A stretch of 43,901 bases of DNA from NCBI GenBank assembly GCA_036278875.1, contig DASUKF010000001.1:1-43901 (forward strand), read 5' to 3'. Positions within the stretch are counted from its first letter, which is position 1. Each line of letters begins with the position of its first letter. The translations under genes were made by a program, and so were the position numbers. Positions 23,148-30,971 of this stretch are shown here, in pieces. A model generated the notes under the pieces. It had not been told where the DNA came from. It did not search any database and saw nothing but the letters and a program-made list of their open reading frames with translations. Source of the DNA: JANWLD01 sp036278875 (lineage in GTDB: Bacteria; Patescibacteriota; Saccharimonadia; Saccharimonadales; 2-12-FULL-41-12).

Positions 23148-23798
23148 ATGAAGATTAAGATTATAAGTCTGTTTCCGGAGATGTTCTCCCCGGTCCTTGA
23201 GACCGGCATGCTGTGGAAGGCCAAAGATAAAGGGCTGGTAGACTTCGAATATATAAACCTGAGGGATTTCGGACTGGGCAAACGTAAGACGGTAGACGAT
23301 ATAGTCTACGGCGGCGGCGATGGTATGCTGCTCAAGCCCGAACCACTGGTGGCCGCCATAGAATCCGCAAAGAAGACTTCTCCGGAAGCAAAAGTTATAT
23401 TAATGACACCGCGGGGAAAGAAGTTTGTTCAAAACAAAGCCAAAAGATTGGCTGACGCAGGAGAGGATCTTATATTCATCTGTGCCCGTTACGAAGGCTA
23501 TGACGAACGTATAACTGAATTCGTTGACGAGCAGATATCGATAGGCGACTACATCCTGACCGGCGGCGAACTGCCGGCCATGGTAGTTATAGATTCGATC
23601 GTCAGGCTGATTCCCGGAGTTCTGGGCGGCGAGACAAGCGCCGAAATAGAGAGTTTTTCCGACGGCGAAACATTGGAATATCCGCAGTACACTCGTCCCG
23701 AGAATTTCCGCGGCATGAAAGTGCCCAAGGTACTACTCAGCGGCAACCACGGGGAAATATCGCAGTGGCGGAAGAATCATTCAAAGAAAGCAGGCTAA
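23148..23798 (+). CDS. trmD: tRNA (guanine-37-N1)-methyltransferase
   Basis: A 216-residue SPOUT-class enzyme. The N-terminal IISLFPEMFSPVLETGMLWK, the VYGGGDGMLLKPEPL segment, the LIFICARYEGYDERI loop and the trefoil knot GDYILTGGELPAMVVIDSIV are all typical. It methylates G37 of tRNAs reading CNN codons and prevents +1 frameshifting. The C-terminal domain is a little short, ending at the WRKNHSKKAG tail. It follows rpsP and a KH gene but is separated from them by a terminator, so it is probably transcribed on its own. Confidence 0.96.
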   Translation: MKIKIISLFPEMFSPVLETGMLWKAKDKGLVDFEYINLRDFGLGKRKTVDDIVYGGGDGMLLKPEPLVAAIESAKKTSPEAKVILMTPRGKKFVQNKAKRLADAGEDLIFICARYEGYDERITEFVDEQISIGDYILTGGELPAMVVIDSIVRLIPGVLGGETSAEIESFSDGETLEYPQYTRPENFRGMKVPKVLLSGNHGEISQWRKNHSKKAG

Positions 23799-23814
23799 GA
23801 AAGGAGCAATAAGC

Positions 23815-24798
23815 TTAACCGCGATGGGCCAGGTGGTCTGACTCGTCGACTATCTCGTGGCCGATAATTTCTTCTATCAGGTCTTCGATCGTGATTATAC
23901 CGGCAATCTTGCCGTTTTTTTCTACCGGCATAAGATGTGTACGCGCGCCGATGAAATGCCTGAACATCGTATCCAGGGCAGTGCGGCTGCCAACGGTTTT
24001 GGTAGGCAAAAGTTTGAGATCCGATACTTTGTAGCTTTTCCCGTCAAAATCTATGTCTACCATGTCCTTCATGCGGAGTATCCCGAAACACTTTGTAAGA
24101 CTTTTATCGAATATAGGTATACGGCTCCAATTCGCCGCCTTTATCTCATCAATAGTCCTGCCGTCTATGACAAAATCTTTGGTGAGCCAGTAGACATAAC
24201 GGATTTCTGTCATTATTTCACTGACCTGCTTTTCGCTTAATTGTAAGGCGCCTCGGATAATCTCCACCTCGTCCTCGTCAAGTTCGCTTTCCGTTTCACC
24301 CAGATGGTCACTTATAAGAAGCCCTAATTCGCGGCGGGAGTGTAGTATTTGGTCTTCCTGCCGGCCTACGATATTGTCAAACGTCAGCTGCAACGGCTTG
24401 GAAATAGGATATGTCAGCACTACCATAAGTCTTAAAAGAGGGGAAAAGTAAGAACATAACGGCAAAGCATGCTTTGTAAAAAACGCCTGGGGTGCGAGTT
24501 CGGCAAAGACCACCAGCAGAAGAGTGCTGATTATGCCCGCGACGATACCGTTGAGTTTGGTATTAATCACCAAAGGTGTAGCAGATGCCGCACCCGCATT
24601 TACCAGCAATATGCTGGCCAGGCTCAGGTGGGCGTTCTCGCGGAAGGGAAGAACTCTTTTGGCCCTGGAGTTGCCCAGCTTGGCCTTTCTTCTTAAGTCA
24701 GCCAGGTTAAGGGACATCAACGATATATTTAATCCGGAACAGGCGGCCGCCAAGGCAATCAGTAATATTACGTACAGAAGAGTCGGGTCGATTGTCAT
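23815..24798 (-). CDS. CNNM (DUF21) membrane protein with CBS pair
   Basis: A 327-residue protein. The N-terminal DUF21/CNNM transmembrane domain has about four segments (for example LLYVILLIALAAACSGLNIS and the GIISTLLLVVFAELAPQAFF region) with the typical SGLNISLMSLNLADLRRK opening. A linker and two CBS motifs follow (VIDGRTIDEIKAANWSRIPI and TALDTMFRHF...GIITIEDLIEEIIG). Family members are linked to Mg2+/Na+ transport and its regulation by nucleotides. The C-terminal CorC/HlyC domain found in many bacterial members is absent. A TAAAAT box (24807-24812) lies 8 bases before the ATG. Confidence 0.9.
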   Translation of the reverse strand: MTIDPTLLYVILLIALAAACSGLNISLMSLNLADLRRKAKLGNSRAKRVLPFRENAHLSLASILLVNAGAASATPLVINTKLNGIVAGIISTLLLVVFAELAPQAFFTKHALPLCSYFSPLLRLMVVLTYPISKPLQLTFDNIVGRQEDQILHSRRELGLLISDHLGETESELDEDEVEIIRGALQLSEKQVSEIMTEIRYVYWLTKDFVIDGRTIDEIKAANWSRIPIFDKSLTKCFGILRMKDMVDIDFDGKSYKVSDLKLLPTKTVGSRTALDTMFRHFIGARTHLMPVEKNGKIAGIITIEDLIEEIIGHEIVDESDHLAHRG

Positions 24799-24806
24799 CT
24801 GATATA

Positions 24807-24812
24807 ATTTTA
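24807..24812 (-). promoter_or_regulatory. -10 box of the CNNM-like gene
   Basis: TAAAAT on the minus strand, 8 bases before the ATG at 24798; no Shine-Dalgarno. Leaderless type. Confidence 0.45.
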
Positions 24813-24844
24813 CACTACTTTAAGCAGTTTGGTGCCGGTATATA

Positions 24845-26629
24845 CTAATATTCGGGTATAGGATCATTTATAAATTGTGATAGTTTTACGGCGCCTATTC
24901 CCAGAGTTCTGGCGCCCTTTTCCAGATAATCGGGATGGGTATATGCCTCCGGATCATGGGCTATCCCGCCGCGGCTCGGTACGAAGAGCAGGGCGGACGC
25001 TATTCCCGCGTCTGCCGCGTTGGCCACATCGTGCATAGCTCTGCTTTCCATGGCTACCGCTGAACCTATTTCATACCTATCGATAAGCTTTAGCAGAGAC
25101 TCTAAGATAAATTTATTCAGTTGTACCGGATCTCTGCTTCCTATCAGTTTTTCCCCGAAATCAACATCGCTGAATATCTGGAAATAATTTTCAAAGGTTC
25201 TCCGAATCTGTTCGGATGCCATATCCCTTGAAGCTTTTTCCATGCCGCGTACGTCTAGGCTCAGGCCTATTACGCCCTGCCTGTCCATAGAATACGTGCC
25301 GATTGTGCCGACTACGCCTGAGCCGGCGTATAACGAACAGATTTCTTCCACGGCCTTTATAAGCATCAGTGCCGTTTTCTGTCGGGGCAATATTTTCTCC
25401 GGGTCAAAGAATTCGGTTTCATTATCCTCTGAAGCGACCGATAAGTTTATCGGTCCTTCATCGACCAGAGGGCTTTCGTCCACTAATTGACGGTTTTTAT
25501 TCTTAACCTTGCCTTCAACCTCTCTGATAAGAGCTTCCATTTCTTCAGCCGTATCCGCGGATATGCGCAATTCGACCCCTGTATTGCCCGGTATCTTATT
25601 CATCGAGGCCTCGGCAATCTGAATCTGGCCCATCGCTATATTATTTGAATCCCTGCGGCCTTTGAAAATATCTTCCAGGACATGGCTTGTCCAGACCAAG
25701 CCGTCAGCACGGCTATGTATTCCCATATCGGTAGCGCCGGAATGGTTCGATTGTCCGGCCGTATCGATTCTTATATATTGCCGGTAAGGATGCTGCGCCG
25801 GCTCCGGCAACAGCGGTTCATCACCGCCGATTTTAACCTTGAACCTTTCCGCCGCGGCAATCTTTTCAACGACCCCGATGTCATAACCGCTTCTTTCAAG
25901 TTTTACGTCTTGTTCTACGTGGAGTTCCATAACCGCATGCGGGGTTTTGAAACGTTTACCTTCGCCGAACAGAGGCTCCCTTGCTATAAGAGTGCTTTCC
26001 TCGCCTAATATTTCTTGTAGCGATTGGCCTTTGCTTCCATCGTCGAAAGTTTCGCGTAAGGCCAGATCATCGTTGTCAAGGCCATAGAGAACCGATTTGC
26101 TGCCGAAACACGCAGACCCGAAACGGTAGGACTCCTCACCGGTATAAGATGCAACTATTATATCTCTGTCAGGAATGAAGCCAGCCTCTTTCATGGCTTT
26201 TACAACAGCTATCGAGCTGAGGACGCCGTAAGTGCCATCAAACATATCTCCCCTGGGCACCGTGTCGGTGTGCGACGCCAGGACCAGTGGCCTTAAATCA
26301 GGATTTTTGCCGGCGAATACTCCTATATCGGCCAGAGGATGCTCTATGACTTCCATCCCGGCTTCTTCCATTAACGGCCTTATGAAATTTTCCCGGGCAA
26401 TTTGATCGTTTTCGCTCAATGCCGGGCGATTGGTGGCATAGCGTTCGGGTTGTTTAGGTAGAGGTTCGACCGCTTCGCCGCCTATACTGGCCAGCTCTAT
26501 GAGCTGCCTTTCTATTTCAGAGCCGTCTATTGAGGCAATAACATCCATGGCACTATGGTCAGAAGCGGCAATACTTTCATGTATTTCCGCGGACGATAAA
26601 CCGGCTGGTTGTTGTCTCCCCGTAGCCAT
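24845..26629 (-). CDS. M20-family amidohydrolase (N-carbamoylase/allantoate-amidohydrolase-like)
   Basis: A 594-residue protein. Metal-binding residues follow the hydantoinase/carbamoylase branch of M20: ASHTDTVPRGDMFDGTYG (His and Asp), TGEESYRFGSACFGS (Glu pair), MELHVEQD (His), and near the end MHDVANAADAG with GGIAHDPEAYT (His). The dimerisation segment GQSNHSGATDMGIHSRADGL is present. This branch hydrolyses N-carbamoyl amino acids, ureido compounds or allantoate. It is longer than usual (about 400-450), with an N-terminal extension of about 60 residues and an insertion near 380-500. It is divergent from a dihydroorotate dehydrogenase gene. Substrate unknown. Confidence 0.88.
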   Translation of the reverse strand: MATGRQQPAGLSSAEIHESIAASDHSAMDVIASIDGSEIERQLIELASIGGEAVEPLPKQPERYATNRPALSENDQIARENFIRPLMEEAGMEVIEHPLADIGVFAGKNPDLRPLVLASHTDTVPRGDMFDGTYGVLSSIAVVKAMKEAGFIPDRDIIVASYTGEESYRFGSACFGSKSVLYGLDNDDLALRETFDDGSKGQSLQEILGEESTLIAREPLFGEGKRFKTPHAVMELHVEQDVKLERSGYDIGVVEKIAAAERFKVKIGGDEPLLPEPAQHPYRQYIRIDTAGQSNHSGATDMGIHSRADGLVWTSHVLEDIFKGRRDSNNIAMGQIQIAEASMNKIPGNTGVELRISADTAEEMEALIREVEGKVKNKNRQLVDESPLVDEGPINLSVASEDNETEFFDPEKILPRQKTALMLIKAVEEICSLYAGSGVVGTIGTYSMDRQGVIGLSLDVRGMEKASRDMASEQIRRTFENYFQIFSDVDFGEKLIGSRDPVQLNKFILESLLKLIDRYEIGSAVAMESRAMHDVANAADAGIASALLFVPSRGGIAHDPEAYTHPDYLEKGARTLGIGAVKLSQFINDPIPEY

Positions 26630-26641
26630 CGATAAGTTCTT

Positions 26642-26647
26642 ATTATA
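26642..26647 (-). promoter_or_regulatory. -10 box of the M20 amidohydrolase gene
   Basis: TATAAT on the minus strand at 26642-26647, 12 bases before the ATG at 26629. On the plus strand TAAAAT at 26683-26688 is a candidate -10 for the divergent gene at 26701. Confidence 0.5.
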
Positions 26648-26700
26648 ACATTTTTAGTAAGTGCGCAAGGACATTCATATGGTAAAATAATAAGCTGAAT

Positions 26701-27807
26701 ATGATGAAAACCCGGGCGCAATCATTTGATGACACACTCGGACTTTATAATCCCCGAAAAACGTACCTGGAAAACTGGAGTAACGGGCCTTTTCCCCCGA
26801 AAGGCTTCAAACCGTACGAGGAAAAAGGTGAGCCCAAGTTCAAATTCTTAGGCACAGAAGTATACTCGCCATTCGGTATACCTGCCGGGCCGCTTTTAAA
26901 CAGCAACCACATTAAATTTGCTTTTGATGCGGGATTTGATGTTCTCTGCTACAAGACGCAGAGAAGCGTGAAATTCCTGCCGAATGATTTCCCGAACGTG
27001 CTTTACCTGGACATAGAGGGCGACCTGACACTGGAGAAAGCAGGAAAACCTCTTCTAGGCAGGTCTGCTACCGAAAAGCCGCTTGAAGAAGTTTCAATAA
27101 CCAATTCCTTCGGCAACCCCAGCCTGGGTCCGGACTTCTGGGTGGACGATTTGAAAAAGGCTCTGAAATATGAGAAAAATGGCCAGCTTCTTATCATGAG
27201 TGTGGTCGGTACTATCCAAGAAGGGTTTACACAAGATGATTATTATGAGGATTTTGCCCGTGCTGCGAAGCTGGCGGCAGACGCAGGTGTGAAAGCCATA
27301 GAAATCAACCTTTCCTGCCCGAATGTTGCGAATGAGGGGATACTTTGCTATACGAAGGATGCCGTGGTAGCCGTAACCAAAAAAGTCAAGGAAGCCATTG
27401 GCGAGGTGCCGCTGATAACCAAGTTCGGTTACTTTTCGCAGGAGCAGGAAGACTTGCTGGAAGATACCCTAAAAGAAATTCGGCCGTTCATATCGGCGGT
27501 TTCAGTGATAAATACTATCCCCGCACCGGTGGTTGACGATAAAGGGAACCAGGCATTGCCGGGCGATAATCGTCTTTCTAGCGGTATTTGCGGCGCCAGT
27601 ATCAAATGGGCCGGCGTAAATATGGTAGACAAACTAAACAGATTAAGGAAAAAGAACGGCTGGCAATACGAAATTATCGGAGTAGGCGGCGTTATGGACC
27701 CGCAGGACTTCAAGGACTACCGCACTGCCGGGGCCGACGTTGTACAGTCCGCCACCGCCGCCATGTGGAATGTTAATCTGGCCGCAGAAATAAAATCTCA
27801 GATATAA
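26701..27807 (+). CDS. Dihydroorotate dehydrogenase family protein, class 1-like
   Basis: A 368-residue flavoprotein barrel. The segment FGIPAGPLLNS, the strand IEINLSCPN and the final GVGGVMDPQDFKDYRTAGAD with phosphate-binding glycines match the family. The Cys in NLSCPN is the class 1 active-site base (class 2 enzymes have Ser), so this resembles the cytosolic class 1 enzymes rather than the membrane quinone-linked type. It should oxidise dihydroorotate to orotate. The first 60 residues and an insert near 105-130 are extra. Its last 10 bases overlap the end of the convergent tauE-like gene. Two adjacent ATGs (26701, 26704) are possible starts. Confidence 0.88.
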   Translation: MMKTRAQSFDDTLGLYNPRKTYLENWSNGPFPPKGFKPYEEKGEPKFKFLGTEVYSPFGIPAGPLLNSNHIKFAFDAGFDVLCYKTQRSVKFLPNDFPNVLYLDIEGDLTLEKAGKPLLGRSATEKPLEEVSITNSFGNPSLGPDFWVDDLKKALKYEKNGQLLIMSVVGTIQEGFTQDDYYEDFARAAKLAADAGVKAIEINLSCPNVANEGILCYTKDAVVAVTKKVKEAIGEVPLITKFGYFSQEQEDLLEDTLKEIRPFISAVSVINTIPAPVVDDKGNQALPGDNRLSSGICGASIKWAGVNMVDKLNRLRKKNGWQYEIIGVGGVMDPQDFKDYRTAGADVVQSATAAMWNVNLAAEIKSQI

Positions 27808-28550
27808 CCGGCCACACCGGAAAATAGCGTAATAGCACCGGCTGCTATAAGTACCAGATAAGCCAGCTTGTTATAAAAACTCGTATTCACTCTTTTAGCT
27901 ACGGCTGAACCTAAGAAATTAGCCAATATTACGGCTGGTACCAATAGTACGTACATATACCAGGAAATATCACTCAGGGTGTTGTTTTCGAATGCCTGAA
28001 TAGAGATTATCGCGACCACATTCATAATGAAGAAATAATATGCCAGCAGGAGACGTATCTGGTTCGGCTTGATTATATAAAACCTCAGCCACACCACCAG
28101 AGGGGCGGCGGAGAGTCCGACGGTCGATTTAAAGAAACCCGAAAGCAGGCCGTACATGTGTATATTTTTATCGACTTTAATCTCGTGCTTAGGCTCGGGC
28201 AGGAAATACCTCTGAATATTCAAAAATATTATTATTGATATGCCCAAGAATATCTGCAGGGCCTCTTTGCTGATGACGGAGAGTATGTAAGAGCCTATAA
28301 CGATTCCTACTATGGAAGCCGGGATAATTGCTCTTATTATCTTAAGGTCAATGCGCGTCTTCGTTTTCAGTTCATTGATGATGACTATACTGGATAATAT
28401 CCCGGTGAACAGTACAATGGTCAGCGCCGGCGGGGGATGGAAATATAAAAGCGCGACAGGCAGTACGATTATCGGCATGCCGAAGCCGACTACTCTCTGG
28501 GTAAATACGCCTGCCATGGCGGCGAGCAATATGATTGTCGTTTCGTTCAT
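27798..28550 (-). CDS. TauE/SafE (TSUP) family membrane exporter
   Basis: A 250-residue protein with about eight hydrophobic segments and the TSUP opening pattern GVFTQRVVGFGMPIIVLPV (G.....GxGGG-like) and its repeat GLLSGFFKSTVGLSAAPLVV in the second half, the internal duplication expected of this family. Members export sulfite, sulfoacetate or other small anions. It is the last gene of a five-gene minus-strand run, starting one base after pyrC stops, and overlaps the convergent dehydrogenase gene by 10 bases. Substrate unknown. Confidence 0.88.
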   Translation of the reverse strand: MNETTIILLAAMAGVFTQRVVGFGMPIIVLPVALLYFHPPPALTIVLFTGILSSIVIINELKTKTRIDLKIIRAIIPASIVGIVIGSYILSVISKEALQIFLGISIIIFLNIQRYFLPEPKHEIKVDKNIHMYGLLSGFFKSTVGLSAAPLVVWLRFYIIKPNQIRLLLAYYFFIMNVVAIISIQAFENNTLSDISWYMYVLLVPAVILANFLGSAVAKRVNTSFYNKLAYLVLIAAGAITLFSGVAGYI

Positions 28551-28551
28551 T

Positions 28552-29604
28552 CTAGCTGATTATTCTTCCCGAGCCGGGTTCGGCCAGGACTTTGCCATTC
28601 TCATAAACCAGTCTGCCGCGGATGTATACTTTCCTAACTTTGCCGACAACTCTCTGTCCGGCAAACGGGCTCCAGCCGCATTTGGTCTTCAGGTCTTCGT
28701 TTTTGATTTCATACTCAGTCATGTCGACTTCGATTTTTGTGTTTTCATCGGGCCGGATACCAAGTATTTTAGCCGGGGTATAGTAGAGCTTTTCGAGCAA
28801 TTGTGCGCGCGTAAGTTTTCCGCCTTGTTCTGCGCTCAGAAACAGAGGCAGCATAGTTTCCAGCCCCGGTACTCCGAAAGGCGGCTCGGATGAGTGTTTT
28901 TCTTCCAGCGTATGAGGTGCATGATCGGATTCGAACACATCGATGGCATCCAGGTTGTCCCATAAAAACTGCTGGTCGCTCGCAGGTTTTAAAAAAGGCT
29001 TCATAAAACCGAAACCTTTGAGACGTTCACCGTCCTTTTCACTTAAGAAAAGGTGGTGCGGTGTTATGCCGCAGGTTATCGGCAAACCTTCTTGCTTGGC
29101 CTGGATAATGAACTCCAGCTCTCTCTGGCTTGATACATGGCATAGATGCGTACGCTTCGGATATTTTCTAAGAGTCGTCATTACCAGGTCAGAAACATCT
29201 TCTTCCGCATGTAGGAATATAGGCTTATCGCTTGGCCAATTAGCGTATATTTCAGCTAGTTTAGGCTTGTCAACGATAAATTTACCAGTAGTGATATTCA
29301 AATAAATCTTAAGCCCGACAACCTGGTTTTCTATCTTTTCAAATTCGTCATAATTATCGCCGAGCGTACCGAAGTTGAATCCTATATCACAAACGGTTTT
29401 CTGCCTTGCGCTGAGTATCTTTTCGTTCAGTAGTTCTTCCGTGGTAACGGCTTGAAGGTTGTTCGGCATGTCTATGACGGTGGTTATGCCGCCGGCCAGC
29501 GCCGCGCTTGTTCCAGTGTAGAAATCTTCTTTGTAGGTCTGGCCCGGATCCCTAAGATGTACGTGCAGGTCTATCAGGCCCGGTAAGGTTATTATTTCAC
29601 CCAT
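28552..29604 (-). CDS. pyrC: Dihydroorotase (class I amidohydrolase)
   Basis: A 350-residue metal-dependent amidohydrolase. The zinc ligands HVH are in LIDLHVHLRDPG; the same segment has the substrate-binding Arg, and DMPNN gives the Asn. A candidate bridging Lys is in VVGLKIYLN, further His in IFLHAEE and THLCHVSS, and the catalytic Asp in FESDHAPHT. All fit dihydroorotase, the third step of pyrimidine synthesis, rather than hydantoinase. The gene overlaps the end of the aldehyde dehydrogenase gene by 13 bases and is followed at once by the tauE-like gene. A partner dihydroorotate dehydrogenase is at 26701. Confidence 0.92.
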   Translation of the reverse strand: MGEIITLPGLIDLHVHLRDPGQTYKEDFYTGTSAALAGGITTVIDMPNNLQAVTTEELLNEKILSARQKTVCDIGFNFGTLGDNYDEFEKIENQVVGLKIYLNITTGKFIVDKPKLAEIYANWPSDKPIFLHAEEDVSDLVMTTLRKYPKRTHLCHVSSQRELEFIIQAKQEGLPITCGITPHHLFLSEKDGERLKGFGFMKPFLKPASDQQFLWDNLDAIDVFESDHAPHTLEEKHSSEPPFGVPGLETMLPLFLSAEQGGKLTRAQLLEKLYYTPAKILGIRPDENTKIEVDMTEYEIKNEDLKTKCGWSPFAGQRVVGKVRKVYIRGRLVYENGKVLAEPGSGRIIS

Positions 29605-30962
29605 ACGGTTTTTATGTTAACAAATTCCTTGATGCCGTAGTGGGACAGCTCGCGGCCATAGCCGGATTTTTTCACACCGCCGAAGGGCAGGCGTGGATCT
29701 GATTTGATAGGCCCGTTTATGAACACGGCGCCGGACTCTATCTTTGGTGCTATATAATCTTTGGCATATCCCGTGTCTGCGGTAAAGATATTCGCGCCCA
29801 GGCCGTATTCGCTGCTATTTGCCATATTTATGGCTTCATCGGCATCTTTGACGGGCACTATGGCGAATGCAGGGCCGAAAGTTTCTTCATTCAAGACGGG
29901 CATGTCGGGCGTAAGTCCGGTTATTATTGCAGGGTTGAAATAATAGCCTTCGGAGCCTTCTGCTTTGCCGCCGGTCACCAGCTTTGCACCCATCTTCTCG
30001 GATTCTTTTATCTGTCTGTCAAGATCCTCGACCATCTGTTCGTTTACCAGAGGGCCTACGTCGGTGTGCGGGTCGGTCGGGTCGCCTACTGTGAGCTTGT
30101 CTACGGCTTCTTTAAGCTTGCCGGTGAATTCATCGATTACCTTCTCATCTACTATGAAACGCTTCGCCGCGATACAGCTCTGTCCACCGTTATATTGCAG
30201 GCGCGCCGTCACTGCGGCGTTCACGGACGCATCAATGTCGGCATCAGCCAGAACGATGAACGGATCGCTGCCGCCCAGTTCCAGAACGGTTTTCTTTATG
30301 ACGCTGCCGGCTTCGGCAGCCACGGCCGAACCTGCTTTCTCGCTGCCGGTAAGGGTAGCGGCCTTCACTCGTCCGTCGCGTATAACGGCTTCGACCTTGG
30401 ATGAAGATATGCATAGGTTTTGAAAGACATTGTCGGGGAAACCTGAGTTTTTAAAAACATCTTCAATAGCGAATCCGCTCATCTGAACATTTGAAGCATG
30501 CTTAAGCACGCCGACATTTCCGGCCATAATAGCAGGGGCGGCAAATCGGAATACCTGCCAGAATGGGAAGTTCCAGGGCATTACGGCCAGGACGATTCCA
30601 ATAGGGTCAAATCTGACGTAACTTTCGCCGGCATCGGTATCGACCTTTTCCAGGCTCAGAAATTTCTCGGCATTGTCAGCGTAATATTCACATGTTCCGG
30701 CGCATTTCTCGATCTCGGCCTCGGATGCGGCTAAAGTCTTACCGACCTCGTCGGTGATGATGCGGGCGAGTTCCGTCTTGCGTTCACGCAAGTTTCGGGC
30801 GGCCTTGCGCATCCATCCGGCCCTTTCGGAAAATGAGCTGTCGCGCATGGTTTCAAAAGCGGTCTGTGCCGCGCTTAACTTTTCATCTATCTGTTTTTCA
30901 CTCAGTTCGTCAAAGGTTTTTATAAGCTTTTTGTTCTTGGGATTTATTGATTCAAGCGCCAT
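29592..30962 (-). CDS. NAD(P)-dependent aldehyde dehydrogenase (succinate-semialdehyde type)
   Basis: A 456-residue ALDH. The active-site Glu is in VLELGGSDPFIVL and the nucleophilic Cys in YNGGQSCIAAKRFIV; MPWNFPFWQVFRFAAPA and LTGSEKAGSAVAAEAG are cofactor-site segments. It fits the GabD/SSADH-like branch. It oxidises an aldehyde to the acid; the true substrate is not shown. It lies between acetolactate synthase (9 bases upstream) and pyrC (13-base overlap) in the sod operon. Confidence 0.95.
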   Translation of the reverse strand: MALESINPKNKKLIKTFDELSEKQIDEKLSAAQTAFETMRDSSFSERAGWMRKAARNLRERKTELARIITDEVGKTLAASEAEIEKCAGTCEYYADNAEKFLSLEKVDTDAGESYVRFDPIGIVLAVMPWNFPFWQVFRFAAPAIMAGNVGVLKHASNVQMSGFAIEDVFKNSGFPDNVFQNLCISSSKVEAVIRDGRVKAATLTGSEKAGSAVAAEAGSVIKKTVLELGGSDPFIVLADADIDASVNAAVTARLQYNGGQSCIAAKRFIVDEKVIDEFTGKLKEAVDKLTVGDPTDPHTDVGPLVNEQMVEDLDRQIKESEKMGAKLVTGGKAEGSEGYYFNPAIITGLTPDMPVLNEETFGPAFAIVPVKDADEAINMANSSEYGLGANIFTADTGYAKDYIAPKIESGAVFINGPIKSDPRLPFGGVKKSGYGRELSHYGIKEFVNIKTVWVK

Positions 30963-30971
30963 GATATCTCC

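Noticed and set aside
24524..24802. Plus-strand frame opposite the CNNM-like gene
   Set aside because: Its sequence reflects the reverse complement of a membrane domain; no promoter or ribosome binding site precedes it.
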